Of a stretch of 64,000 nt of DNA, positions 26,003 through 36,550 are shown one piece after another. Source of the DNA: Hyphococcus lacteus. Lineage in GTDB: Bacteria > Pseudomonadota > Alphaproteobacteria > Caulobacterales > Parvularculaceae. The notes under the pieces were generated by a model, which worked only from the letters and a program-made list of their open reading frames with translations, was not told where the DNA came from and ran no database searches. How positions within the stretch are numbered: position 1 is the first letter of the stretch; the number at the start of each line of letters is the position of its first letter. The stretch lies in contig NZ_JBEHZE010000001.1 in assembly GCF_041058985.1 (NCBI RefSeq), forward strand, positions 930,001 to 994,000, read 5' to 3'. Made by a program: the position numbers and the translations under genes.

Positions 26003-26884
26003 ATGCCCTCGTTAAAAGATCTTAAGAACAGGATCTCGTCGGTTAAATCGACGCAGAAGATTACCAAAGCGAAGCAAATGGTCGCCGCAGCAAAGTTGCG
26101 TCGTGCCGAAGAGCGCGCCAAGGAATCTCGTCCCTACACTGAGCGCATGGAGTCGGTTCTCGCGAACTTGTCTTCTAGTGCAAAGGAAAACCCAAACGCG
26201 CCAGCCTTGCTACGCGGTACCGGCAAAGACGAGACGCATCTTTTGATTGTCGCCACAGCCGACAAAGGTCTTTGTGGTGGTTTTAACTCATCAATCGTGC
26301 GCCTCGCGCGCGAGCGCATTGCCAAGCTTCAAGGCGAAGGCAAGAAAGTAAAAATCATCACGGTCGGACGTAAGGGTGATGATCAGCTTAAACGTCTTTA
26401 TGGTGAGTTGATTGTCTGGAAGACGAATTTCCTCGACATTAAACAGGTCGGCTTTGCGCAAGCACATGAGATTTCGGACAAGGTTTTGGCAATGTTCGAG
26501 GCCGGTGAATTTGATGTCGCGACACTTTTCTTTGGCAAGTTCAAAAACGTTGTAACCCAGGTACCGACCGCGCAGCAGATCATTCCTGCTCAGGCCCCAG
26601 AGGGCATAACCCCGCCGGACCTTAAGGGTGCGGTCTACGAATATGAGCCAGAGGAAGCTGAAATTCTTCGTGCGCTGTTACCGCGCTACGTTGGCGTTCA
26701 GATATTCAGCGCGCTTCTTGAAAATGTTGCCTCAGAGCAAGCCGCCTCCATGTCCGCGATGGACAACGCAACGCGGAACGCTGGCGAGATGATCGACAAG
26801 TTGAATTTGAAATATAACCGGGCCCGTCAGGCGCAGATCACGACGGAGCTCATTGAAATTATTGCTGGTGCTGAGGCTTTGTAG
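26003..26884 (+). CDS. atpG: ATP synthase F1 gamma subunit
   Basis: A 293-residue central-shaft subunit. The N-terminal helix MPSLKDLKNRISSVKSTQKI and the C-terminal helix with the signature MSAMDNATRNAGEMI near 251-265 form the coiled coil that turns inside the alpha/beta ring. Length is standard. It is the last gene before an unusually long 344-base gap that separates it from atpD. Confidence 0.98.
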   Translation: MPSLKDLKNRISSVKSTQKITKAKQMVAAAKLRRAEERAKESRPYTERMESVLANLSSSAKENPNAPALLRGTGKDETHLLIVATADKGLCGGFNSSIVRLARERIAKLQGEGKKVKIITVGRKGDDQLKRLYGELIVWKTNFLDIKQVGFAQAHEISDKVLAMFEAGEFDVATLFFGKFKNVVTQVPTAQQIIPAQAPEGITPPDLKGAVYEYEPEEAEILRALLPRYVGVQIFSALLENVASEQAASMSAMDNATRNAGEMIDKLNLKYNRARQAQITTELIEIIAGAEAL

Positions 26885-27228
26885 GTTCGGCATATGCTAG
26901 CGGTTGGTTTGCAGATGCGGCCAGCGTTGAGGAGGATTTAGGATAATATCGCGCGAAGTTTGCGTTTGACAAAATTATAGCTCTAGCATTGCTGCGACGC
27001 AGCAATTTTGGCCGAAATTTCGGCGTTTTGGGGCGGTTGAAAGTCAATTCGTGACTAGTTCGATTTGTCCGGGTGGTGACGGGTCTTTTGGAGGGTAAGC
27101 GGTTTTATACCGCGCTTCCCGCCCCGAGATCGGAGCCAAATGAGATTAACGACGGGTATTGTTTTGAAGGCAAAACAATCACTACCCGTTACCAGAGTGA
27201 AGATCGTTTAAAGGCGAAGGACGAAAAT
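26885..27228 (+). other. Structured atpG-atpD intergenic region with three inverted repeats
   Basis: A 344-base gap inside the F1 operon. It holds (a) a perfect 8-bp hairpin, ATTGCTGC 26988-26995 and GCAGCAAT 26999-27006, followed by four T including the last stem base, like a weak terminator; (b) a perfect 14-base palindrome, GCCGAAATTTCGGC, at 27011-27024; and (c) a long hairpin at 27152-27189, ACGGGTA then TTGTTTTG, loop AAGG, CAAAACAA, four-base bulge, TACCCGT. The atpD frame stays open back to 27073, but that stretch does not resemble the subunit. I infer a site of differential expression or processing between the two halves of the operon. Confidence 0.7.
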
Positions 27229-28647
<1,419 letters not shown>

Positions 28648-28653
28648 AAAGCA

Positions 28654-29049
28654 ATGGCTGGAAAACTCCATTTCAACCTCGTGTCTCCGGAAAAAGAACT
28701 GATATCGGCTGATGTCGATCAGGTCGATATTCCGAGTACAGAAGGGTGGATCGGTGTTCTGCCGAATCATTCCCCGCTGATGACCACATTGGCACCGGGC
28801 ATGGTTCGTATTCTCGAAGGCTCGAATGAGAAGCGGGTTTTTGTTCGTGGTGGTTTCGCTGAAATCTCTCCTGCTGGTTTGACGGTTTTAGCCGAAGAAG
28901 CGATTGCATCAGAAGATCTTGATGCAGCGGAAATTGCTCAACGGATCAAAGACACCGAAGAAGATCTCGCTGATGCAGACACCGATGCAAAGCGATTAGC
29001 GGCGAACCAGTCGCTCGCAAGCCTCAGGGAATTAGAGGCGGCTCTTTAA
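28654..29049 (+). CDS. atpC: ATP synthase F1 epsilon subunit
   Basis: A 131-residue epsilon subunit that couples shaft rotation to Fo and can inhibit ATP hydrolysis. The N-terminal beta-sandwich shows FNLVSPEKELISADVDQVDIPSTEG and GVLPNHSPLMT, and a shortened C-terminal helical part follows from about 88. It is the end of the F1 operon, closed by a strong terminator 7 bases after the stop. Confidence 0.97.
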   Translation: MAGKLHFNLVSPEKELISADVDQVDIPSTEGWIGVLPNHSPLMTTLAPGMVRILEGSNEKRVFVRGGFAEISPAGLTVLAEEAIASEDLDAAEIAQRIKDTEEDLADADTDAKRLAANQSLASLRELEAAL

Positions 29050-29055
29050 GATCAA

Positions 29056-29083
29056 AACGCGGCCTCGGGGCCGCGTTTTTTTT
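29056..29083 (+). terminator. Intrinsic terminator of the atp operon
   Basis: Stem AACGCGGCC (29056-29064) with GGCCGCGTT (29069-29077), a four-base loop and eight consecutive T. It lies immediately after atpC. Confidence 0.93.
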
Positions 29084-29169
29084 GCGCAATTTGGGAAAAG
29101 AAATCCCCAATTTGCGGGCCGAACGGGTGATACTAGACGCATTTCAAATTGATCACTGGAGCGCCTCTT

Positions 29170-29652
29170 ATGTCTGCCACAGCCCTAAAAACAGAAAATG
29201 CGCAAAGCAATTTGGTTGTTCAAATCAAACGGTTACCCCATGGCAAAGGCCTTGATCTGCCGCGCTATGAAACCGAACTTGCGGCGGGGTGTGATGTTCG
29301 CGCGGCGTTAGACGCGTCGTTGACGCTTAAACCGGGTGAGCGGTTTATGGTTCCCACTGGAATTGCAATCGCGATGTCTCCGGGGTGGGAGGCGCAAATG
29401 CGCCCACGTTCAGGTCTTGCGGCAAAGTTCGGCATTTCATGTGTGAATGCGCCGGGTACGATTGATGCGGATTATCGCGGTGAGTTGAAGGTAATTTTGA
29501 TCAATCACGGCAAGGACGATTTTGTCATTGAGCGTGGTGACCGTATTGGCCAGATGGTGTTTGCGCCCGTTTTTCAAGCCAGCTTTGAAGAAGTGGATGA
29601 GCTTGATGAAACCGTGCGTGGTGCTGGCGGTTTTGGTTCAACCGGCGTTTAG
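29170..29652 (+). CDS. dut: Deoxyuridine 5'-triphosphate nucleotidohydrolase
   Basis: A 160-residue trimeric dUTPase that converts dUTP to dUMP, keeping uracil out of DNA. Motifs in order are GCDVRA near 42, PRSGLAAKFGI near 79-89, NAPGTIDADYRGE near 93-105, RGDRIGQMV near 119-127 and the C-terminal P-loop-like GFGSTG near 153-158. ATG 29170 follows TGGAG at 8 bases; a start at 29149 lacks a site. It is a single-gene unit between two terminators. Confidence 0.97.
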   Translation: MSATALKTENAQSNLVVQIKRLPHGKGLDLPRYETELAAGCDVRAALDASLTLKPGERFMVPTGIAIAMSPGWEAQMRPRSGLAAKFGISCVNAPGTIDADYRGELKVILINHGKDDFVIERGDRIGQMVFAPVFQASFEEVDELDETVRGAGGFGSTGV

Positions 29653-29670
29653 GAAAACTATATTTTATTA

Positions 29671-29699
29671 AAAAAGCGGCCTGACAAGGGCCGCTTTTT
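29671..29699. terminator. Bidirectional terminator between dut and the LppC-type gene
   Basis: A symmetrical stem, AAAAAGCGGCC (29671-29681) and GGCCGCTTTTT (29689-29699). The A and T tracts on the two sides let it work for the plus-strand dut and the minus-strand lipoprotein gene that ends at 29725. Confidence 0.92.
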
Positions 29700-29724
29700 G
29701 ATTTCTCATTTTGCATTTTATTTG

Positions 29725-31065
29725 CTAAAAGCCCGGCGCGAAACTCCGTTGTGCCGGGTCTATCACTTTGATGCCACCCGGTTGAATTTCTAAAATTGCT
29801 AGCCCGCGTTCGACCGTGCCGTCAGGATTTAGTCTAAACAGACCATCTGCGCCGAAATAGCCATTCGGATCGGTGATCGCTTCGTCTGTGAACGGAGAAC
29901 CACGACGACGCTGCGTGGCGGCGAGACGTGCTGACAACAGCGTTGCGTCATAGGCGAGTGAGGCTAGGCGAGGCGGGGCCGCACCAAAGGCACCGGCAAA
30001 ATGGTCTTCGAAGTTGCGCGTGATCTCTGGGTCTGGGCCCGCAAACCAGCCCCCCCGAAGCGCTGGCTCGCGGGTTAAGCGCGGATTGTTCCAACCAGAA
30101 ACACCAAGGATTTTCACCCGGTTAATATCGACGTTGTAGTAGGGTAGCAGCGGTGCCAACGCGCGCAGCAGGGTTCCTTGTTCGGGCATTAAAACCGCTT
30201 GATAGCCTTGGGTGTAGCCGGCCTCAGTTGACGCAGGCGCGTCGCTGTTAGGTTGGAATTCATGGCGCATCTCAACCGGAATAATTTCCTTTGAGTACTG
30301 AGCAAGCCGTTTTGCTGGCGCTAGCATCGCGTCTGGGTCCTGTTCATAGCGTTCTTCGTGAACAATAACGCCGCCACGGGTAAAGACCTCTTGTGCGAAC
30401 GCGCCCGATACACGGTCACCATAATTTGTGCGCGGTGCCAGAACACCAAAACGAGTCATTTCTTGCGACATTGCAAACTCGGTGACGCGTGCAATCTCTA
30501 GCTCTGGTGGGAAGCTCAGGAGATAGATGCCATTACCAGCTGCGGTCAGGTCGGATGAAAATGCAATCATTGGCGTTCCGGCAGCGCGCGTTACAACTGC
30601 GGCGGCCTCAACGGATTCAGAAAACAACGGGCCCAGAATAATTTCGGCACCGTCGGTGAGGGCTGAACGGGCGGCTGCGGCTGCGCCTTCGGCATTCCCG
30701 CGGGTGTCCTTTGGCATAAGGAGGAAATTTTCGGTGCCGGCGTCAAAAACAGCGAGCTGGGCCGCGTCAAACATCGCAGAGGCGACACGGCGGGCAGCGT
30801 CGCTATCGGCTGAAAATGGTAATAACAATCCGACACGTACTGGCTCTTCGTCGCCCATATGGGGTGGCTGAACAAAAGCCCGGCGGTTATAACGCTCGGC
30901 TTCTTGGCGATAGTCGTCCTGAATTTCCGGGCGATCTTCCGGTATTGGGGTCGAAGGTTGTGATATCACCGGACCAGGACGCGACGGCGCGTCCGATGAA
31001 CAGGCGGCGACCATACCAAACAGAAATATAGCTAAACTTGTTTTTACAACCGTCGTCATTCGCAT
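29725..31065 (-). CDS. Penicillin-binding protein activator, LppC/LpoA-type lipoprotein
   Basis: A 446-residue lipoprotein. The signal peptide ends in the lipobox VAACS (Cys near residue 22). After a Pro-rich linker, a periplasmic-binding-protein type I fold covers about 75-430 (RVGLLLPFSADSDAARRVASA; FGVLAPRTNYGDRV). LpoA-type proteins reach from the outer membrane to stimulate peptidoglycan synthases; alphaproteobacterial relatives are placed in this family, but their target is less clear. ATG 31065 is preceded by GAGGG. It is divergent from rsmI, a conserved arrangement. Confidence 0.88.
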   Translation of the reverse strand: MRMTTVVKTSLAIFLFGMVAACSSDAPSRPGPVISQPSTPIPEDRPEIQDDYRQEAERYNRRAFVQPPHMGDEEPVRVGLLLPFSADSDAARRVASAMFDAAQLAVFDAGTENFLLMPKDTRGNAEGAAAAARSALTDGAEIILGPLFSESVEAAAVVTRAAGTPMIAFSSDLTAAGNGIYLLSFPPELEIARVTEFAMSQEMTRFGVLAPRTNYGDRVSGAFAQEVFTRGGVIVHEERYEQDPDAMLAPAKRLAQYSKEIIPVEMRHEFQPNSDAPASTEAGYTQGYQAVLMPEQGTLLRALAPLLPYYNVDINRVKILGVSGWNNPRLTREPALRGGWFAGPDPEITRNFEDHFAGAFGAAPPRLASLAYDATLLSARLAATQRRRGSPFTDEAITDPNGYFGADGLFRLNPDGTVERGLAILEIQPGGIKVIDPAQRSFAPGF

Positions 31066-31212
31066 TCGCTAATTTCCCTCATCGGTGCCATTCGGCCTTG
31101 CACCCAATTTTGGATGCCATGATCGGCGACATTAGCGGGCCACGGGGGCTTCGTAAATGTCCGGTATCGTGCTCAAAACAGCTTCGGATTGACGCCACAC
31201 GCCGCACCGTTC

Positions 31213-32070
31213 ATGCCTAGTGCTATGATCAACAAGGACATATCACCAGAACCCGGCCTTTATGTGACAGCGACGCCCATTGGTAATCTCGCTGATATCA
31301 CCTATCGCGCAGTGCAAATTCTCAAAGCGGCGGATCTGATCCTGTGTGAAGATACGCGCCAGACTGCCAAGCTCTGTGCTGCCTATGGTATCGATACCCG
31401 GCGTGCCCCCTATCATGACCATAATGCCGAGCGGGCGCGCCCCGGTATCATTGCCGATCTGGTCGAAGGCGCGGTAATTTGTTTGGTGTCCGACGCCGGA
31501 ACGCCACTGATTTCAGATCCGGGCTTTAAGTTAGTGCGGGCGGCGCGTGACGCAGGCATACGCGTTTTTCCGGTTCCCGGCGCATCGGCGGCCATCGCCG
31601 CCCTTTGCGCTGCCGGTGTGCCGAGTGATCAGTTTCATTTCGCGGGTTTTTTGCCGCCAAAGCAGGGTGCACGACAGCGCCTATTAGAGCGCCTAGCTAA
31701 TATTGATGCGACACTTATTTTTTACGAGAGCGCCCCGCGCCTATCGGCGTCGCTTGGGGCAATGGCAGAAGTGTTGGGGCCGCGTCGCGCCGTTGTCGCG
31801 CGAGAGCTGACAAAAATGCATGAGGAATTTCGCGAAGATACCCTTGGTGCGCTTTCGAGTGTTTATGAGGAAAAAGCACCGAAAGGTGAGATTGTTATCG
31901 TGGTCTTCCCGCCCGAACAATCAGCACCAGAGGCCAGCGATATTGATGCGTTTTTGGTCGATGCCCTTAAGAGTATGAGCGTGAAAGAGGCTGCGAGCGC
32001 AGCGGCTGAAATCTTGGGTATTCCCCGCAAAGAGGCCTATGGCCGGGCGCTTGACCTGAAAAATGCCTAA
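31213..32070 (+). CDS. rsmI: 16S rRNA (cytidine(1402)-2'-O)-methyltransferase
   Basis: A 285-residue tetrapyrrole-methylase-fold enzyme that adds the 2'-O-methyl to C1402 in the decoding centre. Visible motifs are GLYVTATPIGNLADI at the N-terminus, CEDTRQT near 45, LVSDAGTPLISDPG near 90-103 and VPGASA near 120. ATG 31213 is the chosen start; a TTG at 31189 and an ATG at 31225 are possible, and none has a strong ribosome site. It overlaps yraN by 8 bases. Confidence 0.95.
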   Translation: MPSAMINKDISPEPGLYVTATPIGNLADITYRAVQILKAADLILCEDTRQTAKLCAAYGIDTRRAPYHDHNAERARPGIIADLVEGAVICLVSDAGTPLISDPGFKLVRAARDAGIRVFPVPGASAAIAALCAAGVPSDQFHFAGFLPPKQGARQRLLERLANIDATLIFYESAPRLSASLGAMAEVLGPRRAVVARELTKMHEEFREDTLGALSSVYEEKAPKGEIVIVVFPPEQSAPEASDIDAFLVDALKSMSVKEAASAAAEILGIPRKEAYGRALDLKNA

Positions 32071-32440
32071 ATCCAACGTCACAACTGCCCGCAAACGGGC
32101 CGAGCGAAGCGGCCGTTACGCGGAGTTTTGGGCCGCTATGGTTCTACGGTTCAAAGGCTTTTCTATCCTCGCCCAGCGCGTGCGCACGCCGAGCGGGGAG
32201 ATTGATATCATTGCCCGCCGGGGCGGGCTTTTGGTGTTTGTCGAGGTGAAATCCCGGCGTGACATTGGCACGGCGATTGAGGCCGTGACGCCGCAAAACC
32301 GCAGGCGGATTGCGCGCGCTGCCGGGCTTTATCTTTCCCGGCATCAAGGGCTTGCGGCATGTTCAATCCGATATGATATCATCGCTATCGCGCGCTGGCG
32401 GTTATGCCATTTGAAAGATGCGTGGCGTGATGAATTCTAA
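32063..32440 (+). CDS. yraN: YraN/UPF0102 family endonuclease-like protein
   Basis: A 125-residue protein with a restriction-endonuclease-like fold: E near residue 15 (AERSGRYAEFWAAMVL), GEIDIIARR near 46-54 and FVEVKSRR near 59-66, giving an apparent D...ExK site, then the QNRRRIARAA helix. Function is not established; the genomic link to rsmI is widespread. Translation is probably coupled to rsmI through the 8-base overlap. Confidence 0.93.
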   Translation: MPKSNVTTARKRAERSGRYAEFWAAMVLRFKGFSILAQRVRTPSGEIDIIARRGGLLVFVEVKSRRDIGTAIEAVTPQNRRRIARAAGLYLSRHQGLAACSIRYDIIAIARWRLCHLKDAWRDEF

Positions 32441-32542
32441 GTGCTGGTCGTGCGGTTTTCTTAAAGCCCGAACCAGCTCAAGCAGTATAGATCGTTTCGG
32501 ATGCGCCCTGAATGTTCTGGTCGCCTGATAAGGAGCCTTCCC

Positions 32543-33085
32543 ATGATGAAATCCCTCGCCCCTCGAATTTTGGTTGTTCTTGCTGCATTGGCAATGACCG
32601 CCTGCGCATCGAGCCGTTCGCTCGATCAGAGCTTTTCCGACCTTTCCGGCAATGCATCGCTAAAGAGCGTTTTGTTCTCTGACCGGACCCATGACTATGG
32701 CGATATCGATACGACTCTTTACGAAGGCCGACTTTTGTTGACGGGGACCATGCTGTCTGAAGAAGGCCGCAGTAAGCTAATCGAAAATGCGTGGAAAGCT
32801 GACGGTATCAAAGAGGTCATTGACGAAGTCCAGATCGCCGAGAAAACGTCATTTGGGCAGGGCTTTGAAGATGCGCGGATTGATCAGGTCTTGCGTGCGC
32901 GGCTCATCGGTGACGGCAATGTCACCAGTAGCGACTACAAAATCGCGGTTTCCGGCGCGGTAGTGTATCTTTTGGGCGCATCGCGTAGCCAGCAAGACCT
33001 TGATCAGGCGTTACAGTTGGCGCGAACCGTCGCAGGTGTTGAAAAAGTCGTGAGCCATGTATCGCTGCGCAGCGTGGTGCAGTAA
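32543..33085 (+). CDS. BON-domain lipoprotein
   Basis: A 180-residue lipoprotein with the signal peptide ending in the lipobox MTACA (Cys near residue 24). Two BON domains follow (about 45-110 and 112-178), each with the alternating strand pattern of the family (YEGRLLLTGTMLSEEGR; YKIAVSGAVVYLLGAS). The family (DolP/OsmY-like) binds phospholipid and supports outer-membrane integrity. ATG 32543 has AAGGAG 8 bases upstream. It sits between yraN and gshB, all on the plus strand. Confidence 0.9.
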   Translation: MMKSLAPRILVVLAALAMTACASSRSLDQSFSDLSGNASLKSVLFSDRTHDYGDIDTTLYEGRLLLTGTMLSEEGRSKLIENAWKADGIKEVIDEVQIAEKTSFGQGFEDARIDQVLRARLIGDGNVTSSDYKIAVSGAVVYLLGASRSQQDLDQALQLARTVAGVEKVVSHVSLRSVVQ

Positions 33086-33128
33086 GACCGCGCGATATTA
33101 CCTTTTTCAATAACCCAAGGCTCGTACG

Positions 33129-34073
33129 ATGTTAAAAATTGCCATTCAGATGGACCCGATTGAGGCAGTCAACGTAGACGCTGACACCTCTTTTGATATG
33201 GCGCTGGAGGCATTTGGCCGTGGTCACTCGATCTGGGTTTATCAACCCCAGACGTTGCAACTAAACAGCGGCGTCGTTTCGGCCCGTGCCCAAGCGGTTG
33301 AGCATCTTGAGCGCAAACAGGGCGAGCACGTCAAACTAGCGCCACCTGCGTTGATCAATCTTCATGAATTTGACGTGGTGCTCATTCGTCAAGACCCGCC
33401 ATTTGATATGGCTTACATAACAGCCGCCCAAATTCTTGAACGTCTCGTTCCAGACGTCCTTGTGCTGAATGATCCGCGTTCAATTCGCGATGCCCCTGAA
33501 AAACTGTTTGTTACTGAATTCCAAGACCTGACACCGCCGACCTTAATTACAAGCGATGAAACTGCGATCCGGGATTTCCGCAAAGAACATGGCGATGTGA
33601 TTATCAAGCCGCTTTACGGCAATGGCGGTGCGGGTGTGTTTCGGATGAAACCAGATGACGGGAATTTCAATTCGCTGCTTGAAATGTTTCTTGAAAACTA
33701 TCGTGAGCCAATCATTGCCCAGAAATTTGTGCCGGCTGTGGTCAAGGGCGACAAGCGTATCATCTTGCTGGATGGTGAAGCTGTGGGGGCGATCAACCGA
33801 GTGCCTGCTTCAGGTGAAACTCGTTCAAACATGCATGTGGGTGGCCGCGCTGAAGCCGTTGAAATGTCTGAGCGAGATCAAGAAATTTGTGACCGGATTG
33901 GGCCGATATTGGCCGAACGCGGGCTGGTGTTTGTAGGTATCGACGTCATTGGCGAGTTTTTGACAGAAATTAACGTGACCTCGCCGACGGGTGTGCAAGA
34001 AGTGCGTAAATTTGGTGGCGCGGATATCTCGGCTTTGTTGTGGGATTGGGTTGAAGGCCAGCGCGAGGGCTGA
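33129..34073 (+). CDS. gshB: Glutathione synthetase
   Basis: A 314-residue ATP-grasp enzyme that joins gamma-glutamylcysteine to glycine. The N-terminal block KIAIQMDPIEAVNVDADTSF, the RQDPPFDMAYITA segment near 87-99, the ATP-grasp GDVIIKPLYGNGGAGVF near 156-172 and FVGIDVIGEFLTEINVTSPTG near 265-285 (quoted in part) are all canonical. Length is normal. A 9-bp hairpin (34072-34093) follows the stop without a T run. Confidence 0.97.
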   Translation: MLKIAIQMDPIEAVNVDADTSFDMALEAFGRGHSIWVYQPQTLQLNSGVVSARAQAVEHLERKQGEHVKLAPPALINLHEFDVVLIRQDPPFDMAYITAAQILERLVPDVLVLNDPRSIRDAPEKLFVTEFQDLTPPTLITSDETAIRDFRKEHGDVIIKPLYGNGGAGVFRMKPDDGNFNSLLEMFLENYREPIIAQKFVPAVVKGDKRIILLDGEAVGAINRVPASGETRSNMHVGGRAEAVEMSERDQEICDRIGPILAERGLVFVGIDVIGEFLTEINVTSPTGVQEVRKFGGADISALLWDWVEGQREG

Positions 34074-34231
34074 AATTCCCAAAAGGGGATTTCATGAGTT
34101 GATCGCCGCGTCAGTTAGTGCTCTTTTCCATGCCTGTCTGGCGATGTACTAGGGCTAAAATATTGGATGGGTGTGTTGTAACCGCGCCGATTTATGACGT
34201 TAAAGCTAGGAAAGCAGTCCCGAGCAAAATC

Positions 34232-35449
34232 ATGAGCGCGCACCAATCGAAACCTGACCGCAAATTGCGAGTGGCCCTTTTTTCGGGTAATTACAATTAC
34301 GTCATGGACGGACCAGTCCGTGCGCTGAATACGCTCGTGGCTTATCTAGAGGGCAAGGGTCACGAAGTATTGGTGTTCGCGCCCACATGCGGCGAGCCAG
34401 CATTTAAACATTCCGGTACGTTGCTTTCGGTGCCGTCACTCGCGTTTCCGGGCAAGCGCAGCGAGTATCGTTTTGGGCTAGGCCCGCGCGGCGCGGCCAA
34501 GCGCCGTTTAGAGGCATTCAAACCAGATATCGTTCATATTGCCGCCCCGGATTACACGGGGCTTTTCGCGCTTAATTTTGCGCGTAAGCATCGCATTCCA
34601 GCGGTTGCATCCTTTCATACGCGTTTCGACACTTATCCGCGTTATTACAATATGCGTTGGCTAGAGGCGCATCTGACGCGCTATTTACGATACTTCTATA
34701 ATCGCTGCGAACATGTTTATGCGCCATCTCATTCGATGACAGATGAATTGCGCGAGGATGGCATTGGTCGTGACATTCGCTTATGGACGCGCGGTGTTGA
34801 TGGTGAGTTATTCAACCCCGACAAGCGTGATATGGCGTGGCGTGAAAGTGTTGGTTTCCAGGCTGATGATATCGTCGTTGCTTTTGTTGGACGGTTGGTT
34901 CTTGAAAAGGGTATTGATGTATTTGTTGACGCGTTTAACCGCGCACGAAAACTCAACCCTTCGCTTCGGCCTTTGGTGGTTGGTGAGGGGCCGGAACGAC
35001 AAAGCTTTTCAAAACAATTGCCGGACGCGCATTTTGCAGGTTATCTTCAAGGCGAGGACCTTGCGCGGGCTTATGCGAGTGCGGATATGTTCTTTAATCC
35101 AAGCATTACAGAGACATTTGGCAATGTGACGTTAGAGGCAATGGCATCTGGCCTTCCGTCGATCGGTGCTGCTGCTGCCGGAAGTAAGTCCCTCATTAAA
35201 GACGGCGTTACTGGATTCCTTGCTGATCCGAATCCAGAGGGTTTTGCGCAGCAAATTGCAACCTTGGCGAAGGATGCTGGCTTACGAAAACAGTTTGGCG
35301 ATACGGCACGCGAGAACAGTAAGGGCTTTAGCTGGGACGCTGTTTTGGCTGAACTTGTCAGTCATTATTTTGAAGCGCTTGATAGTTTCGATCCGTCACA
35401 ATCGACGAGCAAAGAAATGCACGCAGCATCGCGGCAGCACGCGGCGTAA
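34232..35449 (+). CDS. Glycosyltransferase family 4
   Basis: A 405-residue GT-B enzyme. The N-terminal domain carries FSGNYNYVMDGPVRALNTLV near 16-35 and the acceptor-side ASFHTRFDTYPRYY near 128-141; the C-terminal donor domain shows FVGRLVLEKGIDVFVDAF near 218-235 and the EX7E-like ETFGNVTLEAM near 293-303. The pattern resembles lipid glycosyltransferases of the SqdX/MgtA kind. The ATG at 34232 was chosen over an in-frame start at 34118. It lies 14 bases ahead of a flippase-like membrane gene, so glycolipid synthesis is my inference. Confidence 0.85.
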   Translation: MSAHQSKPDRKLRVALFSGNYNYVMDGPVRALNTLVAYLEGKGHEVLVFAPTCGEPAFKHSGTLLSVPSLAFPGKRSEYRFGLGPRGAAKRRLEAFKPDIVHIAAPDYTGLFALNFARKHRIPAVASFHTRFDTYPRYYNMRWLEAHLTRYLRYFYNRCEHVYAPSHSMTDELREDGIGRDIRLWTRGVDGELFNPDKRDMAWRESVGFQADDIVVAFVGRLVLEKGIDVFVDAFNRARKLNPSLRPLVVGEGPERQSFSKQLPDAHFAGYLQGEDLARAYASADMFFNPSITETFGNVTLEAMASGLPSIGAAAAGSKSLIKDGVTGFLADPNPEGFAQQIATLAKDAGLRKQFGDTARENSKGFSWDAVLAELVSHYFEALDSFDPSQSTSKEMHAASRQHAA

Positions 35450-35463
35450 AGACAGCACTTTCA

Positions 35464-36426
35464 ATGATCGCGCAAAAACTAAAAACCTCGGGCCAAAAAT
35501 TGCGCGACAAATGGCGTTTGCTGCGTGACCGAGAAGATGTCCAAAAAGGTCTGAGGATTACTCAGTACACATTGCTTGGACTGATTGTTCTCTATCTTTT
35601 GCATAAGTTGACACAAGTGGGCTGGCTTGAGGTCGCCAATGCATTGCCAGAGTCGCCATGGTTTTATTTCTTTTTTCTGTTGCGGTTTCTCGCGCTGCCG
35701 ATTTCAGAAATTGCCATTTACGAAATTGTTTGGTCGCAGCCACTGGTTCGGCATTTTTCGGTTTTTATTCGCAAGCGCGTTTATAATTTCGCGGTGATGG
35801 GGTATTCGGGTGAGGCCTTTTTGACGCTCTGGGCGCGGCGCTGTTTATCGCTTTCGAACAAGAAAATTCTTGTGGGTGTCAAAGACAACAACCTTCTTTC
35901 TGCATTTACGTCGAATGCCGCGACGGTGATCCTCGTTATTTTGTTGGCGGCAACAGGCGGGCTTCAGGCCGGGCTTGAGGCATTTCCAGGGGCGCAATGG
36001 CTTTTTGGGCTGGCGTTTCTATCGGCGGGAACGCTTTCTGTTTTGGTGATGATCTTCCGTGATAAATTGATGGCGTTGCCCAAAGGGGTAATGGCAAAGC
36101 TGATCGGCGTTCATGGCGGGCGCCAGGCATTGATCATATTACTCCACGCGGCGATGTATGCAGCTGCCTTGCCGGGCGCGCCGGTCATGGCATGGATGAC
36201 CTTCATTGCGATGCAACTGGTGCTTAGCCGGGTGCCGTTCTTGCCCAATCAGGATATCGTCTATCTCGGGGCGGCGCTCAGCCTGTCGTCGGTGGTCGGC
36301 GCGCCAGAAGCGGCGGTAGCAGGAATGTTGGTTGCCGAGGCGGGGTTATCTCAGATATTCAATATCTTCATGTTCTTTGCGACAGCTCATCTGGCGCGGG
36401 GCAGTTTACGACCCGCCCAAGCATAA
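35464..36426 (+). CDS. Flippase-like (UPF0104/LPG-synthase TM-type) membrane protein
   Basis: A 320-residue protein with a basic N-terminus and about seven hydrophobic segments. The late segment SRVPFLPNQDIVYLGAALSLS near 257-277 resembles the conserved part of the lysyl-phosphatidylglycerol synthase transmembrane/flippase-like family. No acyl-lysine transfer domain is attached. It follows the glycosyltransferase by 14 bases, so the two are probably translated from one mRNA and act on the same lipid. ATG 35464. Confidence 0.75.
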   Translation: MIAQKLKTSGQKLRDKWRLLRDREDVQKGLRITQYTLLGLIVLYLLHKLTQVGWLEVANALPESPWFYFFFLLRFLALPISEIAIYEIVWSQPLVRHFSVFIRKRVYNFAVMGYSGEAFLTLWARRCLSLSNKKILVGVKDNNLLSAFTSNAATVILVILLAATGGLQAGLEAFPGAQWLFGLAFLSAGTLSVLVMIFRDKLMALPKGVMAKLIGVHGGRQALIILLHAAMYAAALPGAPVMAWMTFIAMQLVLSRVPFLPNQDIVYLGAALSLSSVVGAPEAAVAGMLVAEAGLSQIFNIFMFFATAHLARGSLRPAQA

Positions 36427-36550
36427 TGTGGGGTGTTTTTTTGTCTTTGCCTTCCGGATTGGCCCGGAATTCGCTACAGACGCTTGATCTTAATAACCGC
36501 TGGTAAACCAGCAGCCTTTTTCAACTCGCCGGGCAGGTGCTTTCCCACCG

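Noticed and set aside
27073..27228. 52-codon in-frame N-terminal extension of atpD
   Set aside because: It does not resemble the beta subunit, overlaps the strong hairpins, and the ATG at 27229 has a good ribosome site and the family N-terminus.
34072..34093. Terminator after gshB
   Set aside because: A 9-bp hairpin is present but no T run follows, so it is mentioned only with gshB.
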